NCBI RefSeq assembly: GCF_000373985.1
Contig: NZ_KB893056.1
Coordinates: 1-56,508, forward strand
Source of the DNA: Desulfobacter curvatus DSM 3379
GTDB lineage: Bacteria > Desulfobacterota > Desulfobacteria > Desulfobacterales > Desulfobacteraceae
DNA length: 56,508 nt
Direction of reading: 5' to 3'
Positions 36,596-45,624 of this stretch are shown in pieces. Numbering within the stretch: position 1 is the stretch's first letter; the number at the start of each line of letters is the position of its first letter. The notes beneath the pieces are model-generated. The model saw only the letters and a list, made by a program, of their open reading frames with translations. It did not search any database and was not told the DNA's origin. The position numbers were made by a program, and so were the translations under genes.

Positions 36596-37139
36596 TAGCG
36601 GGCAGCTGTCCCAAGGGGTCTGCCTTGCACTTGATGTATGATAATCCCGCCATAAACAGAGCGGAGACGATGACCCCGGCCAGGATCAGGGTGGTGACGG
36701 AGCGGTCGCCACGCTTCCCGATCTGGCAGGTCAAGCCCACGGCAATAAGCCCCCAGGCAAAAGCAGACACCTGGATACGCCAGGCAGATCCTGCAAAAAA
36801 TAAAAGTCCTAACGCCGCACCAAAGTTGGCACCGGAGGTGACGCCCAGGATACCTGGAGAGACCAGGGGGGTTTTAAACAGGCCCTGGAACACGGCCCCG
36901 GATACGGAGAGCCCTGCCCCCACAAGCGCGGCCATGAGGATTCTGGGCAACCGAACAGACCACAGCACCAGTGCCGGGGCGGCAAGGTCGTATCCGGGTG
37001 ACTTACATCCAACAGCAGAGAGGCATAGGCGCACCAAGGTTGCAGGCCCCATGGGATACTTGCCCGTTGACAGGGCCAGAAGGGCCGCACATAACAGGAA
37101 CAGCAGGCAGACAGGATATAAAAGGCGGTATTTCATCAC
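36525..37139 (-). pseudogene. FecCD-type ABC permease, N-terminal remnant
   Basis: The frame holds the first 190 or so residues of a FecCD/BtuC-type permease: several membrane helices, the typical PRILMAALVGAGLSVSGAVFQ, PLVSPGILGVTSGANFGAA and, at the break, VFWTMGSF. After that the frame reads into unrelated Arg-rich residues and stops. Normal permeases are about 330-350 aa, so four or five helices and the coupling loop are lost. The break coincides with the start of homology to the binding protein in another frame (about 36570-36580). Confidence 0.88.
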
Positions 37140-37154
37140 AATGACTCCGGCCTT

Positions 37155-37952
37155 TCAGAACATGACGTCCCCGGTGGCATTGTTCCGGGGAATTACCAGA
37201 CAGTCACCCCGGTTATAACCGGTCACCATAACCTTTATACCGTACACCGATTCAATGGTATCTTCATTGAACACCTCCCGGACAGGGCCATGACCGCACA
37301 CCTCACCGTTCTTAAGCATTACAACATCGTCGCAGTATCGTGCCGCCAGATTGGGATCATGGAGGGTGATGATGGTTGTCAGATTTTTTTCCTTGGTCAC
37401 GCTTCTAATCATATCCAGGATCAGGTGCTGGTTTTTAAAATCCAGGTGAGCGGTGGGTTCATCCAGAAGAAGCACTTCAGGGCACTGGAACATGGCCCGG
37501 GCAAGAAAAACCATCTGCTTCTCTCCACCGCTCAAATCATTGAACATGCGATGGGCAAGTCCACCCACCCCGATGTCATCAAGGGCTTTTTCCGCTCCGG
37601 AAAAATCAGCTTTTGACGGACGCTGCCACATGGCCAGGCCCGATGCTTTGGCCATCACCACCATCTGTCTGGCAGTGAAAGAAAAGATGGCCCCGGTCTG
37701 TTGGGGAACCACCGCCATGATTTGTGCCAAGTCCTTTCTATGAATTCCGGCTACGGGCTTGCCTGAAAGGCAGACCCGGCCTGACTGGGGACGAAGAATG
37801 CCGTTCATGCATTTGAACAAGGTGGTTTTTCCCGATGCGTTGGGGCCAAGCAGACCTGAAACCCTGCCGGGTTCCGTTGTCAGACAGACATCTTTTAATA
37901 CCGGGCCGGTGTTATAATCAAACCACAGGTGGTGAACTTCGAGATGGGTCAT
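37155..37952 (-). CDS. ABC transporter ATPase of the FecE/BtuD type
   Basis: The 265-aa subunit has Walker A GPNASGKT (36-43), the Q-loop at VVPQQTGAIF, signature LSGGEKQMVFLARAM, Walker B VLLLDEPTAHLD and the switch His in ITLHDP. It powers import of metal chelates, cobalamin or molybdate by type II importers. It is the first gene of the operon and itself looks intact, but its permease and binding protein are broken downstream. The 5' leader has three TTATAAA-type motifs that may be an operator. Confidence 0.93.
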   Translation of the reverse strand: MTHLEVHHLWFDYNTGPVLKDVCLTTEPGRVSGLLGPNASGKTTLFKCMNGILRPQSGRVCLSGKPVAGIHRKDLAQIMAVVPQQTGAIFSFTARQMVVMAKASGLAMWQRPSKADFSGAEKALDDIGVGGLAHRMFNDLSGGEKQMVFLARAMFQCPEVLLLDEPTAHLDFKNQHLILDMIRSVTKEKNLTTIITLHDPNLAARYCDDVVMLKNGEVCGHGPVREVFNEDTIESVYGIKVMVTGYNRGDCLVIPRNNATGDVMF

Positions 37953-37980
37953 GCCGTCCCCTTTTAGTGCTTTCTTAATT

Positions 37981-38031
37981 GAACTTTATAAAATAATGCA
38001 CGTTATAAACTTTTAAATGTCGTTTATAAAC
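37981..38031. promoter_or_regulatory. Repeated CGTT(T)ATAAAC motifs upstream of the uptake operon
   Basis: AACTTTATAAAA (from 37982), CGTTATAAAC (38001-38010) and CGTTTATAAAC (38021-38031) are spaced by about 20 bases, two helical turns, 30-80 bases upstream of the ATPase start on the minus strand. The CGTTATA core recalls half-sites of ModE-type regulators, but the regulator is not identified. The motif CGTTATAAAC occurs again at 50596-50605. Confidence 0.4.
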
Positions 38032-38233
38032 TACAATTCACAGAAAGCATGAGTACTATGTGTATGTTTTATTTGTCAACTACAAATTAAAAACGTCAAA
38101 AATGTAGAATATAGGCATGAGAGTGTTTGCGTCAAAAGCACTATGGACGAAATAGGAACTTTAAAAGGAATACGGATAAGAAAATTGTAAAATTGGGAGG
38201 TTATTTTTTCCACGCCCCTTACATGCGCTGGAA

Positions 38234-40468
38234 TCAGGAGGCGTTGTCGTTGATTTTGCGTTTTTTGATCTGGTTGTAAAGGGAGACGAGTTTACGGTCC
38301 GTTTCGTTCAGGCGGTCGGCAAGGACGGTGAAAAGATGCTTGGCCACATCAGGGTATTTTTCTATAATTTCAATCAGCTTGTCTCCAGGAAAGCGTTTGA
38401 TCTTGGAGCGGCCCTTTGAAATAATGGACGCAGACCTTGACGTACCGGTGATGGCCGCCATTTCGCCGAAATACTCTCCGGGCTGGGTAATTTCCGCAAT
38501 CATTTTACCGCCCTTGACCACATAGACAGCGCCTTGAACAAGCTTGAAAAAATCAATATCCGTGTTTCCTTCACGGATGATCACATCCTTGTCCTCGTAC
38601 TGCTCAATGTCGGGATTCACCAGGTAGGCCGGCAGCGCCTCTTTTGAGATAACGGTTTTCTTTAACACTTCGTCCAAGGACGTCTCGGCGGATTTTACCT
38701 TAACAAGGCCTGCATCCCGAAGCGTGACCATGCCTTCGGCGATTGCCACTTTACGCAGCTGATCTTCGGGTACTTCGGCAGATATGGCTTTGGCAACCTC
38801 ATCGGTCACTTCCATGAGCTCATAAAGCCCGACCCGGCCCTTGTATCCGGTACCATTGCAGTGGGGGCAACCCTTGGGACCGTAAATGGTCAAATCCGGA
38901 ATTTCACTCTTATGAAAACCGTGCAGTTCCAAATCTTCCGGATTGTGCCCGGTGACCACCTGTTTACAATCCGGGCAAAGCCTGCGCCCAAGACGCTGGG
39001 ACAACACCATGGTAACGGACGAGGCAAGCATATAGGGTGGAATGCCGATATCCACAAGCCGTCCAATGGTGGACGGGCAGTCATTGGTGTGCAGGGTGGC
39101 AAAAACAAGATGGCCTGTCATGGCCGCTTTGATGGCAATCTCAGCCGTATCGATATCCCGGATCTCGCCCACCATGATAATATCCGGATCTTGTCTGAGA
39201 AAGGCTTTCAAGGCTGCAGCAAAGGTCATGCCGACCTCTTCTTTTACCGGCACCTGGTTAATACCCTTAAAGTTGAATTCAACCGGGTCTTCAGCGGTCA
39301 GGATCTTGATGTCATCTTTGTTCAGGCGGTTGAGAATGGAATACAATGTCGTGGTTTTACCCGAACCCGTGGGACCTGTAACCAGAAGCAGGCCATAGGG
39401 TCTTGAAATACATCGTTTGAGCATGTCAAAGGTGCCGGATTCAAACCCTAAACGGGTCAAATCAACGCTCAATGCGCTCTGGTCCAGGATACGCATAACA
39501 ATGCTTTCGCCGAACAGGGTGGGCAAGGTGGAGACACGGAAGTCCACGGATTTTTTCCGGCCCAGCCGGAGTTTGATTCGACCGTCCTGGGGAACCCTGC
39601 GCTCGGCAATATCCAGGGAAGCCAGAATCTTCACCCTTGAAATCACGGCATTTTTAATTGACAGCGGCAGGTTCATGGCCTTGTACATACCGCCGTCAAG
39701 GCGGTAGCGCACCTGAAAGGTTTTTTCAAAAGGTTCAATGTGTATATCCGACACGCCGTCGTTAATTGCTTTGGTTAAGATGCCGTTTACCAATTTGATG
39801 ATGGGTGCATCCGAGGCCATGAACTCATCATGGCCGGCGTCCGTATCGGCGCCAGCCACCTCAAGCTCCTCGGCGGCCTCGGAAACCAGGGAACCGAAAT
39901 CCTCAACAGAGGTTACCGGTTCATCATCTTCCGCCTCGTCCTCAAAATGAAGAAAACTTTTATACTCTTCATCGGAGATTTTATAATAATCACGATACGC
40001 CTGGATGATATCATTTTCAGTGGAGACAAAGGCCCGTATATTTTTCCCTGTTTTCTTTCCAAGATCCGCAACCACATCCGTATCCGTGGGTTCGGCCATG
40101 CAGACCTGTAAATCGTCCCCGGCCAGCTTTAAAGGGAAAACCAGATGTTTTTTGGCTTCATTATAGGGCAGCAGTTTCAATGCCTGGGGATCCGGCTTTA
40201 TTTCAGAGAATGCGACAATTTTGTAATTGTATAATCGTCCCAGTACATTGACGATGGTATCCGGATCAATATAACCTTTTTGGAGCAGAATCCCCGAAAG
40301 CCGCTCGTTGGTCTTTTTCTGGACCGAGAGGGCCTCATTAAGCATAATAGAGGTAATCTGTCCTTCTTTGGAAAGGATTTCACCGATTTTCACTTTACCG
40401 GCACCAGACTGATCTTTGATGGTAGATTTAAGGCTGGACCCGGGTTTTAAAGCAGTACTGCCGGCCAT
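38234..40468 (-). CDS. pilB: PilB/GspE-type assembly ATPase with C-terminal cyclic-nucleotide-binding domain
   Basis: The 744-aa protein has the N-terminal MshEN/T2SSE-N domain (about 25-165), an acidic linker (170-215), and the motor ATPase with Walker A GPTGSGKT (365-372), Asp box, Walker B around 430-438 and His box TGHLVFATLHTND (451-463). A zinc knuckle is formed by Cys498/501 and Cys534/537. After the usual end (about 600) a cyclic-nucleotide-binding domain follows (615-725) with GEYFGEMAAITGTSRSAS, which keeps the Glu669 and Arg678 expected to bind the phosphate and ribose. It should extend type IV pili or drive type II secretion, with added control by a cyclic nucleotide. No other pilus gene is next to it. 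Confidence 0.9.
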   Translation of the reverse strand: MAGSTALKPGSSLKSTIKDQSGAGKVKIGEILSKEGQITSIMLNEALSVQKKTNERLSGILLQKGYIDPDTIVNVLGRLYNYKIVAFSEIKPDPQALKLLPYNEAKKHLVFPLKLAGDDLQVCMAEPTDTDVVADLGKKTGKNIRAFVSTENDIIQAYRDYYKISDEEYKSFLHFEDEAEDDEPVTSVEDFGSLVSEAAEELEVAGADTDAGHDEFMASDAPIIKLVNGILTKAINDGVSDIHIEPFEKTFQVRYRLDGGMYKAMNLPLSIKNAVISRVKILASLDIAERRVPQDGRIKLRLGRKKSVDFRVSTLPTLFGESIVMRILDQSALSVDLTRLGFESGTFDMLKRCISRPYGLLLVTGPTGSGKTTTLYSILNRLNKDDIKILTAEDPVEFNFKGINQVPVKEEVGMTFAAALKAFLRQDPDIIMVGEIRDIDTAEIAIKAAMTGHLVFATLHTNDCPSTIGRLVDIGIPPYMLASSVTMVLSQRLGRRLCPDCKQVVTGHNPEDLELHGFHKSEIPDLTIYGPKGCPHCNGTGYKGRVGLYELMEVTDEVAKAISAEVPEDQLRKVAIAEGMVTLRDAGLVKVKSAETSLDEVLKKTVISKEALPAYLVNPDIEQYEDKDVIIREGNTDIDFFKLVQGAVYVVKGGKMIAEITQPGEYFGEMAAITGTSRSASIISKGRSKIKRFPGDKLIEIIEKYPDVAKHLFTVLADRLNETDRKLVSLYNQIKKRKINDNAS

Positions 40469-40485
40469 AAAATACCCCTAAACGG

Positions 40486-40701
40486 TTACGACTTTTTATA
40501 ATTCTTGCTTACCCGGATACCACCGGCCAGAACCAAAAGAAAACCCAAGAAATAGGAACAGAACTTTACGATTCCGATCTTATTTTTAAAAAATTCAATG
40601 GTCTCTATTTGGGGTATCACCTGGGGCACCCTTATGAAAACCGCGATGCCCACAACGATTAAAATAATACCATAATAAAATGTCAGCTTTTGTTTGTCCA
40701 T
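40486..40701 (-). CDS. Small membrane protein (71 aa)
   Basis: Two hydrophobic segments (about 7-25 and 45-63) separated by a short polar loop suggest a small inner-membrane hairpin. No family is recognised. The ATG at 40701 has GGTGGGG upstream. It lies between the ABC-F gene (whose stop overlaps the start region) and pilB, 17 bases before pilB, so it may belong to either transcript. Confidence 0.65.
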   Translation of the reverse strand: MDKQKLTFYYGIILIVVGIAVFIRVPQVIPQIETIEFFKNKIGIVKFCSYFLGFLLVLAGGIRVSKNYKKS

Positions 40702-40702
40702 C

Positions 40703-42547
40703 TTAATCCCCACCTTCAAGGCCGGATAATTCCCGGTCAAATTTCTTTTTTATATTGTCTGCCCTCTCAGAGATTTCCGCAAAGGTGTCAAACAGGGTTT
40801 CAATATCGGATTCCAGTTTAGCATGTTCTTTGGATAAAGTGGCAATTTTTAATCCGTCCTGGTCCTGGGATGCATCAAGCAGCTCCTTGTTCACCCGGGC
40901 CATCTTGGTTTCCTTTGCCTCTATTTCTCGTTCAAGTTTGTTAATCTTCTTATTTATCGGTGTTAATTGCTTTGACCTTTCGGCCACTATTTCTGATTTT
41001 TTTTTACGCAATTCTTTTTTGGGGAGCTGAGCACTTTTTTTGCGCTTTGCAGGAATCAACTCTTCATCCTCCCATCCCTGTTTTTCAAGAAATTCCTGGT
41101 AGGTCCCCTCAAATATCTCAATGCCGTTTGACGTAAATATCACCAGGCGGTTTGCCAGGGCATAAAGAAACATCTCATTATGGGTAACAAGCATAACAGC
41201 TCCGTCAAAGGCATTTAAGGCCTCCACAAAGGCATCGCTTGATTCAATGTCCAGATGGTTTGACGGCTCATCCAAAAGCAGAAGATTCAAAGGCCGGATC
41301 AAAAGCTTGCCAAGCATGACCCGGGCTTTTTCTCCGCCGGACAGCACACTGATTTTTTTTAATGCCGCATCCTGTTCAAACATCATGGCACCGCAGATGT
41401 TTCTGGCGGTCTGGCGGTCGGTTTCAGGATAGGCATGTAACATCTCTTCTTCCACAGTGAATTGTGGATTCAAGGTCTGGATATTGGTCTGCTCGAAATA
41501 TCCGGTTTCCACACCCGGATTGGGTTTCACCCACCCTGCATCCGGATCTATATTTTGACTGATCAGTTTGAGTAACGTGGTCTTCCCTTTGCCGTTTTTC
41601 CCGATGACAGCCACACGGTCCCCGGGATATACGGTCAAGGAAAAATGTTCAATCAACGGGTTGTCTTTGTTGTATCCAAAACTCAAATCTTCGCAAGTCA
41701 ACACCTGTTTGCCGGCAAAAGGCAGGTAATTAAAGGAAAAATCCAAATTTTTAAGTTCTGCCAATTTGTCCTTTGATTCAAGCTTGGCCAGGGTCTTGAT
41801 CCTGGATTGCACCATATTGGCCAGCCTTGCCTTGGCCCGGAACCGGGAGATGAACAGTTCAATCTCTTTTTTACGCTTTTCCTCATTTACCCGAGTTTTT
41901 TCATATATTTCTTCGTCCTGGGCCACCTGGAGATAATATTTAGCGGTGTCTCCCTGTATCTTTTTCATCTTACGACGGTGAATCCCCACAACATGGGTGA
42001 CCACATTATCCATGAATCCCCGGTCATGGGTAACCAGAAGCATCTCCCTTGGCCAGGAAACAAGAAACCCCGTAATCCAGCGGATGGATGTAATATCCAG
42101 ATAATTGGTGGGCTCGTCCAGGATTAACAGATCAGGTTCGGACACCAATACCTTGGCAAGGTTTAAACGCACTTGGTAGCCACCGGAAAACTGCATGGGA
42201 TCCTTTTGCATGTCTGTTTCTGAAAACCCTAGACCTGACAAAATTTTTTCAGCTTTCCAGAAATGATCACGCTCGTGATCCGGCAGGCCTAACATGGCCT
42301 CTTCAAGAACAGTGGGTTTGCTGAATTTTATATGTTGGGAAAGTACACCGATCCGATATCCGCTGGGTATGATAACCCGCCCTTCATCGGGGTGGTCCAT
42401 GCCTGCGATGATATTTAAAAGCGTGGTTTTACCATGGCCGTTTCTTCCCACCAGGCCCACCCGCTCACCGGAATTGATCTGCATGCCGGTATTGTCAAGC
42501 AGCACCTGGTCTGCGAATCCTTTGGTTATGGATTCTATATTCAGCAT
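40703..42547 (-). CDS. ABC-F family ATPase
   Basis: The 614-aa soluble protein has two ABC domains: Walker A GRNGHGKTT and GKNGKGKTT, signatures FSGGYQVRL and LSGGEKARV, and Walker B with DEPTNYLD and DEPSNHLD. An inter-domain helical linker and a charged C-terminal coiled coil (about 530-610) complete the ABC-F plan. There are no membrane segments. These proteins act on ribosomes as translation factors; resemblance is to the Uup/YheS/EttA group, and I cannot tell which member. GGAGGAG precedes the ATG. Confidence 0.92.
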   Translation of the reverse strand: MLNIESITKGFADQVLLDNTGMQINSGERVGLVGRNGHGKTTLLNIIAGMDHPDEGRVIIPSGYRIGVLSQHIKFSKPTVLEEAMLGLPDHERDHFWKAEKILSGLGFSETDMQKDPMQFSGGYQVRLNLAKVLVSEPDLLILDEPTNYLDITSIRWITGFLVSWPREMLLVTHDRGFMDNVVTHVVGIHRRKMKKIQGDTAKYYLQVAQDEEIYEKTRVNEEKRKKEIELFISRFRAKARLANMVQSRIKTLAKLESKDKLAELKNLDFSFNYLPFAGKQVLTCEDLSFGYNKDNPLIEHFSLTVYPGDRVAVIGKNGKGKTTLLKLISQNIDPDAGWVKPNPGVETGYFEQTNIQTLNPQFTVEEEMLHAYPETDRQTARNICGAMMFEQDAALKKISVLSGGEKARVMLGKLLIRPLNLLLLDEPSNHLDIESSDAFVEALNAFDGAVMLVTHNEMFLYALANRLVIFTSNGIEIFEGTYQEFLEKQGWEDEELIPAKRKKSAQLPKKELRKKKSEIVAERSKQLTPINKKINKLEREIEAKETKMARVNKELLDASQDQDGLKIATLSKEHAKLESDIETLFDTFAEISERADNIKKKFDRELSGLEGGD

Positions 42548-42658
42548 TTACTCCTCCTGTTTGTGCCCGTCAAATAACAATAAAGTGCCAACGCACACCA
42601 TATTAAAAAAAAAGCAATAGTATCACTGAAGTTATGATTTATAAACATAAGATTTTAT

Positions 42659-42687
42659 TTGACTTGATATGCCCAAAGTTTTAATAG
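42659..42687 (+). promoter_or_regulatory. Likely promoter of ppdK
   Basis: TTGACT (42659-42664) and TAATAG (42682-42687) have a 17-base spacer. A start point near 42694 would leave a leader of about 130 bases before the ppdK ATG. Confidence 0.5.
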
Positions 42688-42826
42688 TAAACGTTAACCT
42701 TTGTCAGGCTTTATGACGGAATCGAATACCGGCTGATTCTACGGCTTGAACAAGCTAAACGTCAATTTATCTTTAACCTATGTCCTTAACCACTTAAGAC
42801 TGAAACCATACAAGCGGTGATTTAAA

Positions 42827-45547
42827 ATGACCAAATACATCTATGAGTTCGGCCCTGATAAGACAGATGGGGATGCAAGTCAGAAAAACCTTTTGGGCGG
42901 CAAAGGCGCCAACCTTGCAGAAATGGCAAAGCTGAAACTGCCTGTTCCCCCAGGCTTCACCATATCAACGGAATGCTGCAATCACTATTTTGATTTAAAC
43001 GGGCGCTTTCCGGATACCCTTGAAGAAGAAAGTCTCAAAGCCATGGCCAATATTGAAGCCCAAACGGGTATGATTTTTGGTGATCCGGAAAATCCATTGC
43101 TGGTATCCTGCCGATCCGGCGCAAGGAGTTCGATGCCCGGAATGATGGAGACCATATTGAATGTCGGCCTGTGTACGGCCACGATCCGGGGACTGATTAA
43201 AAAAACCGGTAATGAATGGTTTGTTTATGATGCCTACCGCCGGCTGATCATGATGTATTCGGATGTGGTTATGGAAAAAGCCGAGCAGATCAGTCCCAGG
43301 GACGGCATGGGTATCCGCCTGAATCTGGAAATGATGATGAACAACCTGAAAAACGACAAGGGCTATGACAATGACACGGATATTTCCACCGAAGATTTAA
43401 AGACCCTTTGCGAACGGTTTAAGAAAAAAATCCGGGAGGATCTGGGTGCTGATTTTCCTGATGACCCCAAAGATCAGCTCATGGGATCCATCGGTGCCGT
43501 CTTTAAAAGCTGGAACGGAAAACGGGCCGTATCCTACCGCCGCATTGAACATATTCCGGACAACTGGGGCACGGCCGTCAATGTCCAGACCATGGTTTTC
43601 GGTAATATGGGCGACACTTCCGCCACAGGCGTTGCCTTTACCAGGGACCCGGCCACAGGGGACAATAAATTTTATGGAGAATGGCTGGTCAATGCCCAGG
43701 GCGAAGATGTGGTGGCAGGCACCCGAACACCCAATCCTTTGAACAACGACACCAAAAATGCCCAAAACAAACACCTGGCTTCCCTGGAAGAATCCATGCC
43801 CGAGCTTTACAAGCAGCTATTTGAAATAAGGAACCTTTTGGAAGCCCATTACAAGGACATGCAGGATATCGAATTCACCATCCAGGAAGGCAGGCTTTAC
43901 ATGCTCCAGTGCCGGGTGGGGAAACGTACCGCAGCTGCTGCCCTGAACATGGCCATGGATATGCTGGAAGAAGGCACCATTGATGAAAAAACCATGGTAT
44001 GCCGTCTTGATCCTAAAATCCTGGATGACATGCTTCATCCCATTGTGGACCCGGAAGCGGAAAAAACGGCTGTAAAAGTTGCTGAAGGCCTGCCCGCAGG
44101 ACCCGGCGGTGCATGGGGACAGATTGTGTTCTCGGCCGAAGATGCGGTTCAGTGGGCCAAGTTAGGCAAAAAGGTCATCCTGGTCCGTGAAGAGACCAAC
44201 CCCGAAGACATTGAAGGCATGCGGGCCGCAGAAGCCGTTCTAACGGCAAGGGGCGGCATGACCTCCCATGCGGCGCTCGTTGCCAGGGGATGGGGCAAAT
44301 GCTGCATTGTGGGTGCAGGTGCCCTTAAAATCAATTTTGAAACCAAAGAACTTCGTGTGGGAACACGGGCATTCAAGGAAGGAGAGACCTTCACCCTTAA
44401 CGGCACCAAAGGTATGGTATATCAAGGCAAGCTCGATATGAAAGACGCATCGGAAAATCTCAGATTCAAAGCATTCATGGAGATTGCGGATAAATACCGG
44501 GCCATGCAGGTCCGCACCAATGCGGACACCCCGGCAGATGCCATGACGGCCCTTGATTTTGGTGCTCAGGGTATCGGGCTTTTCAGAACAGAGCATATGT
44601 TTTACGGTGCCAATTCCGATAAGCCTCTTTTCCTTTTGCGTAAAATGATTTTAAGCAAAACCCATGAAGAGAGAAAGGCCGCCCTGGAAGAATTGTTCCC
44701 CTTTGTCAAGGAGGAGATTAAGACCACCCTGGAGGTCATGGATAATCTGCCCGTAACCCTGCGTCTGCTGGACCCTCCCCTGCACGAATTCGTGCCCCAA
44801 TCCCGGGAAAATCAGCAGGAAATTGCCGATGCCCTGCATATTGACATCGAAGAAGTATTTAAACGCAGCGAGCAGCTTTTAGAATCCAATCCCATGATCG
44901 GGCACAGGGGTGTCAGGCTTGGTATCACCTATCCTGAAATTTCCCACATGCAGGTGAAAGCCATATTTGAGGCCAGTGCAGAACTGATCAAAGCGGGTAA
45001 AAATCCCATGCCTGAAATTATGGTGCCCGTAACCTGTAATGAAAAAGAGCTGGCCTTTGTCCAGGATATTGTTACCCAGTGCTATAATGAAGCACTTAAA
45101 ACTTATGAATTAGACGCCCTTCCCTATCTATACGGCACCATGATCGAAATTCCAAGGGCGGCATTGATTGCAGATAAAATGGCAAAATATGCCCAGTTTT
45201 TCTCTTTTGGTACCAATGACCTGACCCAGATGGCCTTTGGTTTTTCAAGGGACGATATCGGCTCTTTCATGAACGATTATATTGATAATGCCATTCTCAG
45301 TTCAGATCCCTTTGAGACCCTGGATCAGGAAGCGGTTGGGGGGCTGGTTACAACGGCAGTGGAACGTGGCCGCAGAACCCGTCCTGAAATCAAACTGGGC
45401 ATCTGCGGAGAGCATGGCGGGGATCCCGAATCTGTCATATTCTGCCATAAAGCAGGATTAAGCTATGTATCGTGTTCACCTTACCGGGTTCCCATTGCCC
45501 GGCTGGCGGCAGCCCAGGCTGCCATTATGTATCCTGACTGTCGGTAA
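42827..45547 (+). CDS. ppdK: Pyruvate, phosphate dikinase
   Basis: The 906-aa enzyme interconverts pyruvate + ATP + Pi with PEP + AMP + PPi. It has the N-terminal ATP-grasp domain (GGKGANLAEMAKL, SCRSGARSSMPGMMETILN), the phosphohistidine domain with His481 in GGMTSHAALVARG, and the C-terminal PEP/pyruvate barrel ending with Cys860 in GICGEHGGDP and the CSPYRVPIARLAAAQAAI end. The length fits the family. The ribosome site is weak. Its likely regulator (DUF299 family) lies about 4 kb away on the other strand. Confidence 0.96.
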   Translation: MTKYIYEFGPDKTDGDASQKNLLGGKGANLAEMAKLKLPVPPGFTISTECCNHYFDLNGRFPDTLEEESLKAMANIEAQTGMIFGDPENPLLVSCRSGARSSMPGMMETILNVGLCTATIRGLIKKTGNEWFVYDAYRRLIMMYSDVVMEKAEQISPRDGMGIRLNLEMMMNNLKNDKGYDNDTDISTEDLKTLCERFKKKIREDLGADFPDDPKDQLMGSIGAVFKSWNGKRAVSYRRIEHIPDNWGTAVNVQTMVFGNMGDTSATGVAFTRDPATGDNKFYGEWLVNAQGEDVVAGTRTPNPLNNDTKNAQNKHLASLEESMPELYKQLFEIRNLLEAHYKDMQDIEFTIQEGRLYMLQCRVGKRTAAAALNMAMDMLEEGTIDEKTMVCRLDPKILDDMLHPIVDPEAEKTAVKVAEGLPAGPGGAWGQIVFSAEDAVQWAKLGKKVILVREETNPEDIEGMRAAEAVLTARGGMTSHAALVARGWGKCCIVGAGALKINFETKELRVGTRAFKEGETFTLNGTKGMVYQGKLDMKDASENLRFKAFMEIADKYRAMQVRTNADTPADAMTALDFGAQGIGLFRTEHMFYGANSDKPLFLLRKMILSKTHEERKAALEELFPFVKEEIKTTLEVMDNLPVTLRLLDPPLHEFVPQSRENQQEIADALHIDIEEVFKRSEQLLESNPMIGHRGVRLGITYPEISHMQVKAIFEASAELIKAGKNPMPEIMVPVTCNEKELAFVQDIVTQCYNEALKTYELDALPYLYGTMIEIPRAALIADKMAKYAQFFSFGTNDLTQMAFGFSRDDIGSFMNDYIDNAILSSDPFETLDQEAVGGLVTTAVERGRRTRPEIKLGICGEHGGDPESVIFCHKAGLSYVSCSPYRVPIARLAAAQAAIMYPDCR

Positions 45548-45567
45548 AAATAAGGATTATAAACATC

Positions 45568-45603
45568 ACAAGCCTGGTTACGTAAAGTAACCAGGCTTGT
45601 TCT
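45568..45603. terminator. Terminator shared by ppdK and a hybrid kinase
   Basis: A perfect 14-bp stem (45568-45581 with 45587-45600) closes the loop GTAAA between the convergent stops of ppdK (45547) and the kinase (45625). A short TCTTT follows on the plus side. It can work in both directions. Confidence 0.75.
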
Positions 45604-45624
45604 TTAGAGCTTGTTACATGATGT

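Noticed and set aside
37201..37230. Palindrome GGTTATAACCGG as an operator
   Set aside because: It lies within the coding sequence of the ABC ATPase and lacks the CGTT(T)ATAAAC form and spacing seen upstream.
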